The notes beneath the pieces are model-generated. The model was not told the DNA's origin and ran no database searches. It saw nothing but the letters and a program-made list of their open reading frames with translations. Positions 31,560 through 42,979 of a stretch of 64,000 nucleotides of DNA are shown here, piece by piece (position 1 is the stretch's first letter; each line of letters opens with the position of its first letter). The position numbers and the translations under genes were made by a program. Source of the stretch: Rhynchopus sp. YZ270_cl-10 (Eukaryota; Euglenozoa; Diplonemea; Diplonemida; Diplonemidae); the NCBI GenBank assembly GCA_964035575.1, contig OZ037896.1, forward strand, positions 62,001 through 126,000, given 5' to 3'.

Positions 31560-34500
31560 TCAGGGAATTGGATTGATATGTGTTTCCCCGGTCATCCTTC
31601 TTTGCCGCTGTTGGATTGCAAAGAGCGATGCAGCGTCTTGCTCCGCTTGAGATCCGATCATCGCAAGACCTGGTGCCGGAGCTTGCGCTGTTGTACCGCT
31701 GATGGGAGTGGGGAGTTCTTGCGGGGGGCCTCTTGCTGTGTCACCTCCCACGCCCATACGGGTACCTACACTGGATGCCTGCTTGGGTGGGGCGAAGGAG
31801 TGCATCGCAGCAGCAGCAGCATAGCTCGATGGCGTGACAGGCGTTGCGTTGACTGAGGTAGGGGGGTGCTGGTGTTCGGATTCGAGAAGCGTTTCTTTGA
31901 CAAGTTGCCGCCATTTGACAAGACAGTCAACAAACGTTGGAGCAACGTGGCGGAGCGCGGAGCAGTCGGAATGCTTCAGGTCGATGGAGGTTGACATCAG
32001 GAGAAGCTCGTTTTTCATGGACAGCCCGACACCGCCACCGCACATTTCGCGTCCGAGGAGCGCGCCTTCGAGCAGCGCTTCATACAGACGAAGACGTGCA
32101 GCGTGGTCCTGCGGGAGGTAGGAGAGGAGCGTGGAGTACACATAGAGGCGTTCTGTGGTGTTGTCGTATGTGAGGAGGATTGTGTAGCGTTGTTCCAGGC
32201 CTACTACGCAGGTCAGGTTTTCGTCGAAGTCGAGCTGCTCGCCTACGCCAATGTCGCGGCCAAACTCCGCAAGGTTCTGCCGTGCCAGCGTCAGCCCGCT
32301 TGCACCGTTGTTCACCGCAGCGATGTTCGCCGTGAGATGTACCTCCTGTGCCTTCGCCGCTGCCTGGGTCGCCTCCAGCAGACCACCCTCCAAATCACGT
32401 TGTCGCAGCTGCATGCCTTCAATCTCAGCTCCTCTCGCGTTTGCAACGTCCTCTGCTGCGCGGGACTTTGCTTCCAACTCCATTATTCTCTGAAGGGAGG
32501 TAGAGGGGGGGTGAAGGTTAAAAAATAAACATACATGTCTGCTTGCCTCAAGTTCGCGTCCGGCTCGTTCGTTTGCGGCCTGGGCTTCTATTCTGAGTGC
32601 CTGATAGGGGGAAGAAGATGTGGGTGTTGATGGGCGTTGGTGTGCGGGCATACCTCGTTCTCCTGTTCGAGCATGAAGACGCGCTCCTCCAGCTCACGCT
32701 CCTTCTTCGTGCCTTTGATCATTCGCTCCTGCCTGTCTATTCTGCCACCCATGTTGGAATGCATTTCGTCGAAGCGGCTGCGTTCACGGTCTATCTGGTC
32801 TTGCATCATGGATTGGCGCTCGAGGGCAACTCGCTCTTGTGCGGCCTGTGGGAAGGGAGGTGGAGGTGGAGGTGGGGCAGAGGCCATGGTGGTGGTATTG
32901 ACATTGTTGTTGTGTCAAGCATTGGTTTTTTGTTGTATAAAAATGTGGACTCAGCTGGGGGACCCAAAGTGTTCCAAAAAATGGGCGGTGTGAAGTCGAA
33001 TCTTCCTATCATACATGTCATCACCGAGATTTTTCACCAAACTCTCTATACCAATATGTTCCCCTCCTAGGAAAGAGAAGCTCCATGCATGGCTCATAGC
33101 ATGCAGTGCACGAATCTTGGTTGAACACTCACTTATTGAATACCAAGCCAAGGTCGTAAAGGTGGTTCGTAAGCTCAGTACAGAGAACAGAAAGAAGAGG
33201 AAGCGAAGTTGAGGAGTGAAAATTCGAGGAAGAAGAGACAGACGCGGGAGACGTGATGAAAGGTGTTTGAACACCCGTTACAGACGCAAGGTAGATACGC
33301 GAGAGATGTCATAGTGTGAACGCAACTGCTAGTGACGTTTTATCTTTCTCTTTTCCTTCTGCATTGGCAAAAATCGTAGTTGCGGCAACTGTTTATCATG
33401 CCAAGAAAACAGGGCTCAGCGATTTTATGTTGACTGTCTCTGTGTTTTCTTAATATTTATGGACGTCGTCAGGAAACCCACAATGGCGGATTACTGGAGG
33501 ACTGGTGGAATCGATGCCACACCAACGTTCAATAAATGCATATCCCGTACTCGTTTCCAAAAGGTTCTGCTCATTTTCCAGTTTCTCACAATCTGATGCT
33601 TCTGAAGACTAAGACTCAGGGGTTTTCATTCAAGCGGGAGAACTGCTGGCGGATCCATCAGCACCATGGACGACGAGGTGGAAGCACATAAAAATGCTAC
33701 ACTACTGCTGACCCCCAGACGCGACGGCTTTCAAAGCTGCATGAACCAGCAAAAAAAAAACCCCCACACACCTGAAGGTCGTTGTAGCCCGCTGCGGAAG
33801 GGTCGACCCTTGAAGGGTTAGGTGGGAGTGCTGAGCCCGGTGTGGGGTGGCCGTGCGGGATGCCTTGGGGCAGGCCTTGTGGGAGGCCTGGTGGTGGTGG
33901 TGGGAGGCCCTGCGAGAGCTGGATGGGCGCCTGCTGTGTGGTGGCGTGGCGTGGTGAGAGCGGCACAGCCTGCCCGGGGCCTGTCTGCCGCACGCCTGTG
34001 CCTGCCTGAGCGTGCAGTGTACGGTCGTACTCAAGCTCGCCACTGCGGCGCTGTAGGGAACGCAGCTCTTCCTCCTTCTGCCGCTCACGTCCTCTCATGT
34101 CCGGCTGCAGCAGAGACGGGTCGTGCGCCCGCCCCACACCCACCCCCGGGACCTGCAGTGGCACACCATGCGGTGGTGCGATGCTCGTCTCCTTGCTTAC
34201 GGTGCTTACCTGGAGAAGGGTGACGGTGTAGAGGGAGAGGTGGAAGGTGGATGTTTTTGGGTAAAAAAATTTTTGGGAAAAAATATACCTGATTGGTCTG
34301 TCCGCCAAGACTGCTTTCCGATGGGGAGTAGTACGGCGGGCGCTGCTGCGGGGCGACGGTCTGCTGTTGACAAAGGAGTTATGACATAATGTATTGCTTA
34401 TTTAGGTAGCTTTGCAAGGGGGTGCCTCAGGGCAGTGCTGTGAGAATACGGGATACGTATCCGTATCCACTTTTTCATTTTGAAACTAAGAGTACGTAAG

Positions 34501-35169
34501 GTAAAAAGTGCAGGGGGGGTCCTCACAATCGACACAACAGACACTGACAAAAAAGAAGGACTATTAGTCTAAGAATAGTATTTTCATCATATGGGTGGCT
34601 TTTTAAGGTGTTCCAGAAAACAAGGGGATGCGGATACGTATCCCCTTGTTCCCCACAATCCTGAAAATCAACGAATCCTTACATATTATTACAATGGGAG
34701 CCCACAACGGGGAGCCATGGCTCAGTTCGTAAACACGTATGGGAAACAAAAGAATAATTTATAAGATGAACCTCAGCTTCTCATGAGAGAAATCTTAAGA
34801 GGCCGTCACACCGTGGCGCCATACCTGAGTTGGGACCCCTGGAGGCGGTTGTGGGACGGATGTCTGGTGGAAGTCGCCTGGCTGTGTGGACGACACGGGA
34901 ACTGCGCCGTGCGAGATGGCGGAGAGGCGCAGCTGCGAGCCTGGCTGCAGGCCGATCTGCTCGCCTGTCTGGTAGTCCTGCAGCACAACGCCATTGAAGG
35001 CGAGCACCTGGTCCTGCACCGGCACGCCCGTCGGCCCTGCCAGGTGCTTCTTGATGTTCGCCACAGTCAGGTTCTGCAGCCCGCTCTTGATCACAAGCTT
35101 GCACCGCTTTCCATCGATCTCAGACACCACCGAAAGCGTGTTCGCGTTCGCACCCCCAGCCGCAGCCAT
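31560..35169 (-). CDS. Ubiquitin-like / coiled-coil / CesT-chaperone-like fusion protein, six exons
   Basis: Exons 35169-34825, 34360-34289, 34209-33772, 32845-32654, 32600-32535 and 32489-31560 all join in phase 0 to 680 residues. Residues 1-80 form a ubiquitin-like domain (CKLVIKSGLQNLTVANIKKH; VLAFNGVVLQDYQTGEQIGL). Residues 80-285 are Pro/Gln-rich. Exon 4 starts at the acceptor CCTTCCCACAG and opens a coiled coil (about residues 286-420). Residues about 430-560 match the CesT/Tir type III secretion chaperone pattern: NLAEFGRDIGVGEQLDFDEN, ERLYVYSTLLSYLPQDHA, LYEALLEGALLGRE, LSMKNELLLMS. The tail is Ala/Pro-rich. A strong leader acceptor TTTCTTTTTCTTTAG ends at 35179. The fifth intron is only 45 nt; the third (926 nt) holds a piggyBac relic. 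If the third intron is wrong this is two genes, one starting at 32887. Confidence 0.62.
33450..33720 (+). mobile_element. piggyBac-type transposase fragment within an intron
   Basis: The plus strand near 33484-33597 encodes MADYWRTGGIDATPTFNKCI followed by SRTRFQKVLLIFQF. This is the N-terminal DDE_Tnp_1_7 signature of piggyBac transposases (dYW...F...MSRxRFxxILxxLHF). The frame then stops, and downstream sequence reads only partial similarity in other frames. No inverted ends or TTAA duplication were found. It is an old fragment, antisense to the host gene, inside the intron between exons 3 and 4 of the UBL-CesT gene. Confidence 0.5.
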
Positions 35170-35178
35170 CCCCCCTTG

Positions 35179-35180
35179 CT
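35179..35180 (-). promoter_or_regulatory. Candidate (trans-)splice acceptor AG before the UBL-CesT gene
   Basis: Minus strand TTTCTTTTTCTTTAG, a near-pure pyrimidine tract ending in AG, 10 nt upstream of the ATG at 35169. No upstream exon is evident. Confidence 0.45.
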
Positions 35181-35551
35181 AAAGAAAAAGAAACTCAATA
35201 AAAAAGCTGAAACAAGGAGGGAAAGGGGGAGGAAAGGTGTGTGCCCTGGTGGGTGTTAGTGTGCTAAATGAACTGACAGGGGACTTTCGGGGATGGTGCG
35301 TGTTTAAGCAGACTTGATTTTCTACTAACATACACCTCACTCGCGGTGCGATAAAAGAAAAACTGTTTTCTTTATTTCCTTTAACTGCGATATCCTGAAG
35401 TCGTTTTCTAATGTTTATAGAAAGCTCCACCCTCCTCACAGCTTCTCCCTGATGAAATCATACGTTTTGCTTCCCCCTCGCTCCTATAGGACAGTCTCCT
35501 GTTCTTTATTTTTGCACATATCTTTACTTGTATAGATATTTTCAACCCTCC
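35181..35551. other. Spacer between UBL-CesT gene and WD40 array
   Basis: About 370 bp, no gene. The part after about 35450 carries the conserved array spacer (TCATACGTTTTGCTTCCCCC and CAGTCTCCTGTTCTTTATTT), so the repeat unit extends to here. Confidence 0.5.
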
Positions 35552-36904
35552 TCACAGCTTCTCCCCAAAGTACTCAATTCTCTCAACGAGGAGGTCGATG
35601 TCCTTTGTGGACGTGACGGAGGAGTTGAAGATCGGGCGGAAGAAGTTCGGGAGGTCGCCTTGCGGCTGGTAGTTCACGTACACGATTGCCCTCCACACAG
35701 AGGCTGCGGCGGATGCTGTAACTGTTTCGTAATGTCAGAAGCAACCTCACTCACGGTTGTGGGGGTACAGATGTCTTGTCGTAATACGTCTTGTGTTCGA
35801 ATCCGACCACAGAACCACACGCGAACACGGCGAGATCGCAAACGACCACGCACCGTTGCCTGGGACCACATACACACGGGACATGCTTGCCACATCATAC
35901 TGGTGCAGACTAAAGTTTCCCTGAGGGAGACAACTAACGACAAAGTACCTCCCACAAGGCGTGAACTGTACGCCTGGGATGAACGTTTGCCTACTCACAC
36001 GCTTAACGCTGCCAAGACCCGCACCACTCCAATCATAGAGGTGCACTCTTCCAGACACTGAGTCCCCCACAGCAAAAGCAGAGGCAGACTGCGAAACAGC
36101 TACACTCCCTGCTACCGTCACACATGCCACTTCGACACCTGTGTTGACATCCCACACACGTGTGGTATACTCCGCTGTGGAAGAGGTGATCACCCACCCA
36201 CCACAGTGCGACACCGCCACTTTCTCGCATCCCTTGTGCGAGAGAGAGCGGAGCAACGTCAGGTCTTCGTCATACACAGAGACGCCGTCTTTGCCTCGGG
36301 AGACAACAACACTGCCACACGCGAACACCGACTTCGATGTCCCTTCGACTTTGCGGAGCACCTCCCCACCCGGAAGCGCAACCTCACGAAAGTGATCCCC
36401 ACACGGCAGGAAGCAGCGTGTCTTGCACCGTGAGATGGCAGGCGGTTCTGTCAATAACGCAGTATATGATTTGGTAAAGAACAAAGGTTTGAAGGTTTCT
36501 GTGTCGAAGCAGCCAAGACGTCTTTCGCCAATACGTCTTTCGCTAAGATACTTAGAGTACAAATTGATGCACATCTTGCCACAGTGCGACAGAGACAAAC
36601 CCGACAGAGACAAACCGTTCAATGTCCAACCGTCCATTTCCTCCTCCACCTTGTATTCATCAGGACACCGAATAACAGCACAGGGAAAGGAAAGCACAAC
36701 CTGCACACCTGATTCGAACGCAGTGTCCTGCAGACGGCACGTCTCCTCCAGCACCTGCGTGCCGATGCGCATCTCGACAGACGCAGGCAAGACAGCAAGC
36801 GCCGTGCACGCAACCTCCTTTGCCGCTGCAACGTCCACATCGCACGGCACCTCCACTGTCGCAGACACGCCCGACTCTTCCAGCACAAAGGTCACATCCA
36901 TCAT
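35552..36904 (-). CDS. UBL-WD40 protein, array copy 1 (C-terminal exon damaged)
   Basis: Main exon from ATG 36904 (MMDVTFVLEESG; the upstream extension to 37003 is spacer) for about 385 codons. Unlike other copies it carries a short duplication GLSLSGLSLS and KYLSERRIGERR instead of KYPERR. Terminal-exon sequence (35552 to about 35720) is present but has one extra T in a run that in other copies reads CGATGCCC, so the conserved C-terminal frame is lost here. The product may therefore end differently, or the copy may be decaying. Farthest from the identical block, it is among the most diverged members. Confidence 0.7.
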
Positions 36905-37630
36905 TTTGTTTCCTTCGTGAGGCCAACGGGGAGTGTGATGAGGTGGGTGGGGTTCTGTTGAGCGTGTTTTGTGGTGGGAAAAAAGAGAAGTTGGGGAAGA
37001 CAACTAGCACACCCAGCTTGCTCATTTGTGCGACACACTGGGGAATGTAGAGGAGGTGGGATGCTCAACATCTCACCATCTTCGTGCCGACCCAAATTCA
37101 ATTCTCATCTTTGCAGAGGCAGCAAGGGATGAGTACCAACGAGGTGAATGCTCGTGAGGAGCTCGTAGCTAGGCGTACCTAATCGTAGACAGAGTGCAGA
37201 TCTCCCCTGCAGACGCCTCACCGCTGCCAGACAAGAAGAACTGTCCGACCATTGCAAGCCATCCCATGGAAAATATAACCTTTTTGCGATCCGCTAAAAT
37301 CGTCTTCCAATCGAGAAGAAAGTGAAGTTGATAGTGCAAACGAAGAAATGTAAGGTGTGGGTGGATTGGCTTTTTGTGTATACTTTGGAGCAACAATATT
37401 TTTGTTGTGCGTTCTTTTGTATTAAAAGGCCAGGACAGGTTTTTAGGAAAGTGAACGACACAGAAACCATGAAGAAAATGCAGACACGCCGCAACGGATA
37501 CAGGAACAACACCACACTCTTCTTTCTTTGAAATCATACGTTTTGCTTCCCCCTCGCTGCTCCTATAGGACAGTCTCCTGTTCTTTATTTTTGCACATAT
37601 CTTTACTTGTATACAAATTTTCAACCCTCC

Positions 37631-38975
37631 TCACAGCTTCTCACCAAAGTACTCAATTCTCTCAACGAGGAGGTCGATGTCCTTTGTGGACGTGACGGAG
37701 GAGTTGAAGATCGGGCGGAAGAAGTTCGGGAGGTCGCCTTGCGGCTGGTAGTTCACGTACACGATGCCCTCCTCACAGAGGCTGCGGCGGATGCTGTAAC
37801 TGTTTCGTAATGTCAGAAACAACCTCACTCACTGTTGTGGGGGTACAGATGTCTTGTCATAATATTGCTTCTGTTGGAATGTACAGATGTCTTGTCGTAA
37901 TACCGTCCCTGCTGGAATTCGACCACAGAACCACACGCGAACACGGCGAGATCGCAAACCACCCAGTGCTGACTGGGATCACGCGCACACAGGACATGCT
38001 TGAAACATCATACTGGTGCAGCTTGAAGGCTCCCTCAGTGTGACAACTAACGACAAAGTACTTCCCACAAGGCGTGAACTTAACGTACCGGACCCCATGC
38101 ACATCAACGCTGCCAAGACCCGCACCACTCAAATCATAGAGGTGCACGAATCCACGTGAGTCCCCCACAGCAAAAGCAGAGGCAGACTGCGAAACAGCCA
38201 CACGCCCCGCAACCGGCACACATGCCACATCGACACCTGTGTTGACATCCCACACACGTGTGGTATACTCCGCTGTGGAAGAGGTGATCACCCACCCACC
38301 ACAGTGCGACACCGCCACTTTCTCGCATCCCTTGTGCGAGAGAGAGCGGAGCAACGTCAGGTCTTCGTCATACACAGAGACGCCGTCTTCGCCTTGGGAG
38401 ACAACAACACTGCCACACGCGAACACAGACTCTGAGGTCCCTTCGACTTTGCGGAGCACCTCCCCACCCGGAAGCGCAACCTCAAGAAGGTGATCCGAAC
38501 ACGGCAGGAAGCAGCGTGTCTTGCACCGTGAGATGGCAGGACGTCTTGTCAATGTAATAACCGGAACATCCACTTCGAACGAGAACAAAGGTTTGAAGGT
38601 TTCTGTATCGAAGCAGCCAATACGTCTTTCAGGATACTTAGAGCACCAATAGATGCAGATCTTGCCACACTGCGACAGCGAAACACCGTGGAATCTCCAA
38701 CCGTCCACTTCCTCATCCATCCTGTACTCATCAGGACACCGAATATCAGCACAGGGAAAGGCAAGCACAACCTGCACACCTGATTCGAACGCAGTGTCCT
38801 GCAGACGGCACGTCTCCTCCAGCACCTGCGTGCCGATGCGCATCTCGACAGACGCAGGCAAGACAGCAAGCGCCGTGCACGCAACCTCCTTTGCCGCTGC
38901 AACGTCCACATCGCACGGCACCTCCACTGTCGCAGACACGCCTGACTCTTCCAGCACAAAGGTCACATCCATCAT
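37631..38975 (-). CDS. UBL-WD40 protein, array copy 2
   Basis: Start ATG 38975; main frame to 37857 and terminal exon to 37631, ending IEYFGEKL. Compared with other copies it has VITLTRRPAISRCKTR in the middle and TEGAFKLHQYDVSSMSC near the end. A 16-bp sequence around the putative donor (GTACAGATGTCTTGTC on the plus strand) is present twice, at 37843-37858 and 37881-37896, so the short intron is about 38 bp longer and contains a spare donor. Its promoter-side spacer is interrupted 47 bp upstream of the ATG by the large hAT insertion. Confidence 0.8.
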
Positions 38976-39186
38976 TTTGTTTCCTTCGTGAGGGTCACTG
39001 GGCGTGTGATGAGGTGGGTGCCAGGCATGAGAATAAGACCCGGACCCCGGAACCCGACACCCTACCCTACCCTTGCCCCCTTCCCGCCCTCTAAGAACTT
39101 GTCCATTTTGGCAAAGTGACCCCACCACTGGTCGGACGGATTCCGAAAATGCAAATGCCGGTGTCTTTGGGTATTTTCAATTTGCA

Positions 39187-39568
39187 CTCTGCCCGGCACC
39201 CTGCCAGGCACCCTGCCCGGCACCCCTGCCCGGCACCCCTGCCCGGCACCCCTGCCCGGCACCCCTGCCCGGCACCCCTGCCCGGCACCCCTGCCCGGCA
39301 CCCCTGCCCGGCACCCCTGCCCGGCACCCCTGCCCGGCACCCCTGCCCGGCACCCCTGCCCGGCACCCCTGCCCGGCACCCCTGCCCGGCACCCCTGCCC
39401 GGCACCCCTGCCCGGCACCCCTGCCCGGCACCCCTGCCCGGCACCCCTGCCCGGCACCCCTGCCCGGCACCCCTGCCCGGCACCCCTGCCCGGCACCCCT
39501 GCCCGGCACCCCTGCCCGGCACCCCTGCCCGGCACCCCTGCCCGCCCGGCACCCCTGCCCGGCACCCC
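39187..39568. repeat. 13-bp minisatellite (GCCCGGCACCCCT)n
   Basis: About 28 nearly perfect tandem copies within the left part of the hAT element; the first few units are shorter variants (GCCCGGCACCCTGCCAG). It creates artificial long frames on both strands ([11 protein letters not shown] and [13 protein letters not shown] repeats), which are not genes. Confidence 0.95.
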
Positions 39569-40229
39569 CACATCCACCCATCCCCCACCCATTCCCAGCA
39601 CCAACACATCCACAACAGAAACAAAACCAAATTTTACTCTTTCTTCACCCCAGGCAGCTGTATATGACAGCCTGTCCGGCACCCCCGCTGTCAAGAGGGT
39701 GTTGCGCGCGTTTGGCGCAGAGGAGATCCCCCGGGGAATAGACGGCATCCCCCGTTTTTTTCCCATGAGCTGCGCGTACGTGGCGTGCTTGTTCGCCGAA
39801 GGTCTTGCGATGGGCCGTCGGGTGGAGCCCCCCTCGAAATCTGACCTGGTGAAGTGGTGGGATGGCGCGGGGAAGCACTTCGGCATGAGCGCCGGAGACC
39901 AGCAGCTCCGGAAGGATACGCTGATCAGCAGCACCGAGGCGCTGGGGTTGACGAACCTGGAGGTGGACCGGTGGATGGGGCACACGTCTGGGCACACTAA
40001 GATCGTGGGGCTTCTTGCAGCGCCACTCACCGTAGACCAGAGCGCAGCAATGCTGCTCCGCGACAACCCTCTCCCCTTTATTGTTATCGTCTACGTCCCC
40101 TCACCGTCAAACGCAGGACACTTTTTCACCGACTCCGAAACAGCCCCACGTCCATCCCCACGTCCGCGCCAATTTTTGTCCGACCCATCGCCGCCGCCCG
40201 ACCCATCATCACCGACGCCCCGCCCCCAC

Positions 40230-42812
40230 CGTCTGTATTCAAGGAATCTGGTGGCAAAGTGTACTGCACTGTGTGCAGTGCGGCAGTGGAGGCTGACCAT
40301 CTCAAGCTGCCGACCCAAGCTAACAAACGGTATTTTATTGATGGTCGAGTTCCTCTGAAAAAATCAGGGGAGGAAACAAAAAATCGCAAGACGCACGAGT
40401 CGAGCACCTTCCACACCGCAGCACTTCTCGCTCTCCAACCTTCTCCCCAAGAAGCCGAACAAACCGAAGCAACCGAAGCACCCCCTGCAACCCAAACTGA
40501 CGTACCTTCTACCACAGTGCCTATAGTGATCGAAGAATTGGCTGTTTGATCCCGACATGGACGTGGGCGGTAACCCGCTGCTTAATTGGCACCGTCGCAT
40601 CTTCACCGGGGTAAAAAATGGCGACACCCACTTGAACATCGTCAGCTCTGCAGCAGGCGAGGTTTTGCAAGGAGTGGCATTGCCACAACAATATGTGAAC
40701 CGTTTTCACATACCCCACATGCTGGATATCTGGAGCCGCATGGTTGTGGTGCAAGGGTCAACTGCGCTGCAGAAGACGGTGTCCGGCAAAATGCCCATGA
40801 TGCTCCTCCTGGATGGCAGTGAAGTTGGTGGGGAGAAAGAGGAGGCGTACACCTTCCGCCTACGACACATCGACACGTCTACGTGTCTTGTGGACGAGAT
40901 CGCCTTGGGACTGGTGGAACTCGAAGAAGGCGCTGACGGGAAGTCCATCCAGGAGGCTTTGATCAAGATCCTGGCCACCTACGGGCTGAAAACCTTGCAC
41001 CTGAGCGGGATCATCAGCGACAACGGGAGCAGCATCACCGGGTCGAAGACTGGGCTATTCGGCCGGTTGCTGAAGGAGGCTGACACGGAGGGTAGGGAGC
41101 CCTTGCTGCTGGTCTTGGACGCACCGCACAAGATCCAGAGCTTGGTGCAGGCCCCCCTCAACAAGTACTCTGACTTCAAATTTGTTTCAGAGACAATAAG
41201 AAAGGTGCAGACCCTCTACCGCCAAAGTGGATTATTGAGACGTAGCATGAAGAAAAAGGGGAAAAATGAGCAAGCAAAGGTCTACAGACCGTGCGGCAGC
41301 TGGAGAATCCGCTGGCACGCCAAATGGTCGACCTCCTTCGCTCGTGCCAAAAACATGCGGCCTCATTGGATATCCCACCTCGGCGACGACATTTACAACA
41401 GGAGCAAGAACAACAAAAACAACAAGAAATCCGGGATGAAAAACCGCCAAGCATTGATCAATAAGCTGAAGCAGACGCGATTCGTGAATGGGTTGGAATA
41501 TTTTGAGAAATGTTTCACCATCATGAAAAAACCTATCTCTGCTACCACGTCCTGGGCTGGACGTTAAATTGCATCCGGGGGCCCTTTTGTGGCACTCCTC
41601 CTGAAACTCTATGAAGGTCTGACCTGAGGGTAAAAGGTGCTGGGTATGCTACCCTGGGTGCTGAAGGCAGGCACACAACATGTGTGGAGGGACCTGCAGA
41701 GCCCTAGCCAGTGAAGCCAAGGAGGCCCCCCTAGGAAACTAGGGAACGGATTGGAAGAGACCTCGCCGGTAGCCGGGAACCCTCCCTGGGCTAGTACAAT
41801 GATGAAACTTCAATCTAAAGTCCACACCCATGTGGCGGCCGCTTTGGCATGCGTCTGTAAGGACAGCCTTGACTGATACTTTCTGTATTAGCACACGATT
41901 GCCTCCCTGAAGGCTACGTAGCTACCTGAGTACAAAAAAAAAAAAAAAAACCACAACTAATCGCTCAACGAAGCTGTACGCGCGGCGCACAGGTGCTCCC
42001 TTATGTGCATGAAGCGCAGTTAGATCTGCGTGCCCTAGGTACTGGTGAGTGGCGGCCAGGCTGCCACGAGGAGCTTGTAGAGGCAATGTCCCAAGAAGAA
42101 CGTTCTGTCCGACGCTTCCTTCTCTGCTGCGGTGATCGTCGGTGTCGCATGGGCGACAAGAGTGGACGACGCCACCGCCAACGACCGCTACAAACATCTG
42201 CACAAGATAGCTAATGGCACGGATTCGACTGAAATTCACCTCCGTGAATGGCTGCACGTGAAAGATGGGCGGAAGCGTGACGTCGAAAGCAGCACACCCG
42301 TCGGCGAACCTCTGCTTTTTCCTGCTTTCTGGGAAAAACGCCCACGAGAACTCCTCGAGCTCCAAACCGAAGCAGCAGTAGAAGTTGTGAGGACCATTCG
42401 CCTAGCTCTCTGCATGGCTTCCCCAAGTGCTGCTGCCTGTGAAGGTGATTTTGGCATGCTCCGAGCGATGACTCGGAGCACGCGAGGGAAGGTCACCGTG
42501 AAGACGTTGAGCAAGGAGCTCATTGTGCGGCGAAGGGCCCCCGAGCTCGGCAATGTGGAGGAGGCACAATCCTTCCTCACGAGAGGACTGAAGGTATTCC
42601 TCAGCACTGCGAGGCGAGGACCCGGGGGTGGGAGAAAGAAGGCATCGGATGCGGAGGACAACATTGTGGCTGTGCATGAGCGACTGGTGTCCAAAGGGGT
42701 CGATATCTTCGCAAATGAGCCGATGGAATTGGAGTACGTTGTAGAAGACGATGAAGAAGACGAAGACGAGGAGGAGGAGGAGGAGGAGGAGGAGGAGGAG
42801 GAAGAAGACTGA
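40230..42812 (+). CDS. hAT-family transposase (ZNF862/DUF4371-like), interrupted
   Basis: Three blocks in order on the plus strand. (1) 40230-40548: zinc-finger-like KVYCTVC followed by THESSTFHTAAL, a BED/TTF-type finger. (2) 40557-41567: catalytic part with LLLDGSEVGG, IISDNGSSITGSKTGLFGRL (second acidic residue) and LVLDAPHKIQ, then RWHAKWSTSF. (3) 42132-42812: the C-terminal hAT dimerisation region (FWEKRPRELLELQ; ASPSAAACEGDFGMLRAM; LSKELIVRR) ending in a long Glu/Asp tail. Blocks 2 and 3 are separated by about 560 bp with stops, holding a sequence that ends in an 18-bp A run (see 41580-41952), so the gene is either spliced or disrupted by an insertion. Probably inactive unless the gaps are introns. 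Confidence 0.65.
41580..41952 (+). mobile_element. Possible SINE or LINE 3' tail inside the hAT transposase
   Basis: A stretch of different composition (GTAGCCGGGAACCCTCCCTG, CAATGATGAAACTTCAATC) ends in CTGAGTAC followed by about 18 A residues at 41935-41952. A poly(A)-like end between two transposase blocks suggests a retroposed insertion. I found no target duplication and no reverse-transcriptase coding part, so an ordinary intron with an A run remains possible. Confidence 0.3.
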
Positions 42813-42979
42813 TTTACTCCTTTGTAGACCGTGGTGGGAGCCAGGAGAAAGCCCCATTTGTGAATTTTTATATATAGATTAGAGTCAACTTAGAGATCCC
42901 CTCACCCCCACCCCACACCTCACCCCACACCCAACGTGTCGTTCAGCACTCCAAAAACCGAGACCCCCTCACCCCCACC

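Noticed and set aside
31560-32489. CesT-like block as evidence for bacterial contamination
   Set aside because: The block lies in a gene with eukaryotic introns and a ubiquitin-like domain, with composition like its neighbours.
34720-34790. tRNA-like stretch (GGGGAGCCATGGCTCAGTTCG)
   Set aside because: A D-arm-like start is present, but no anticodon or T-arm with matching acceptor stem follows; no tRNA found elsewhere either.
39187-39568. CRISPR-like array (also considered for 58190-58905)
   Set aside because: Units are contiguous tandem repeats without unique spacers, in a eukaryotic setting.
39062-40066. 334-codon minus-strand frame with [13 protein letters not shown] repeats
   Set aside because: It is the translation of the 13-bp minisatellite, open in several frames at once.
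39660-40200. Tyrosine recombinase-like ending (LRKDTLISS...WMGHTSGHT) in the plus frame
   Set aside because: The resemblance covers only a few residues, and the usual His-x-x-Arg and final Tyr context is not visible; left as unassigned coding-like DNA in the hAT element.
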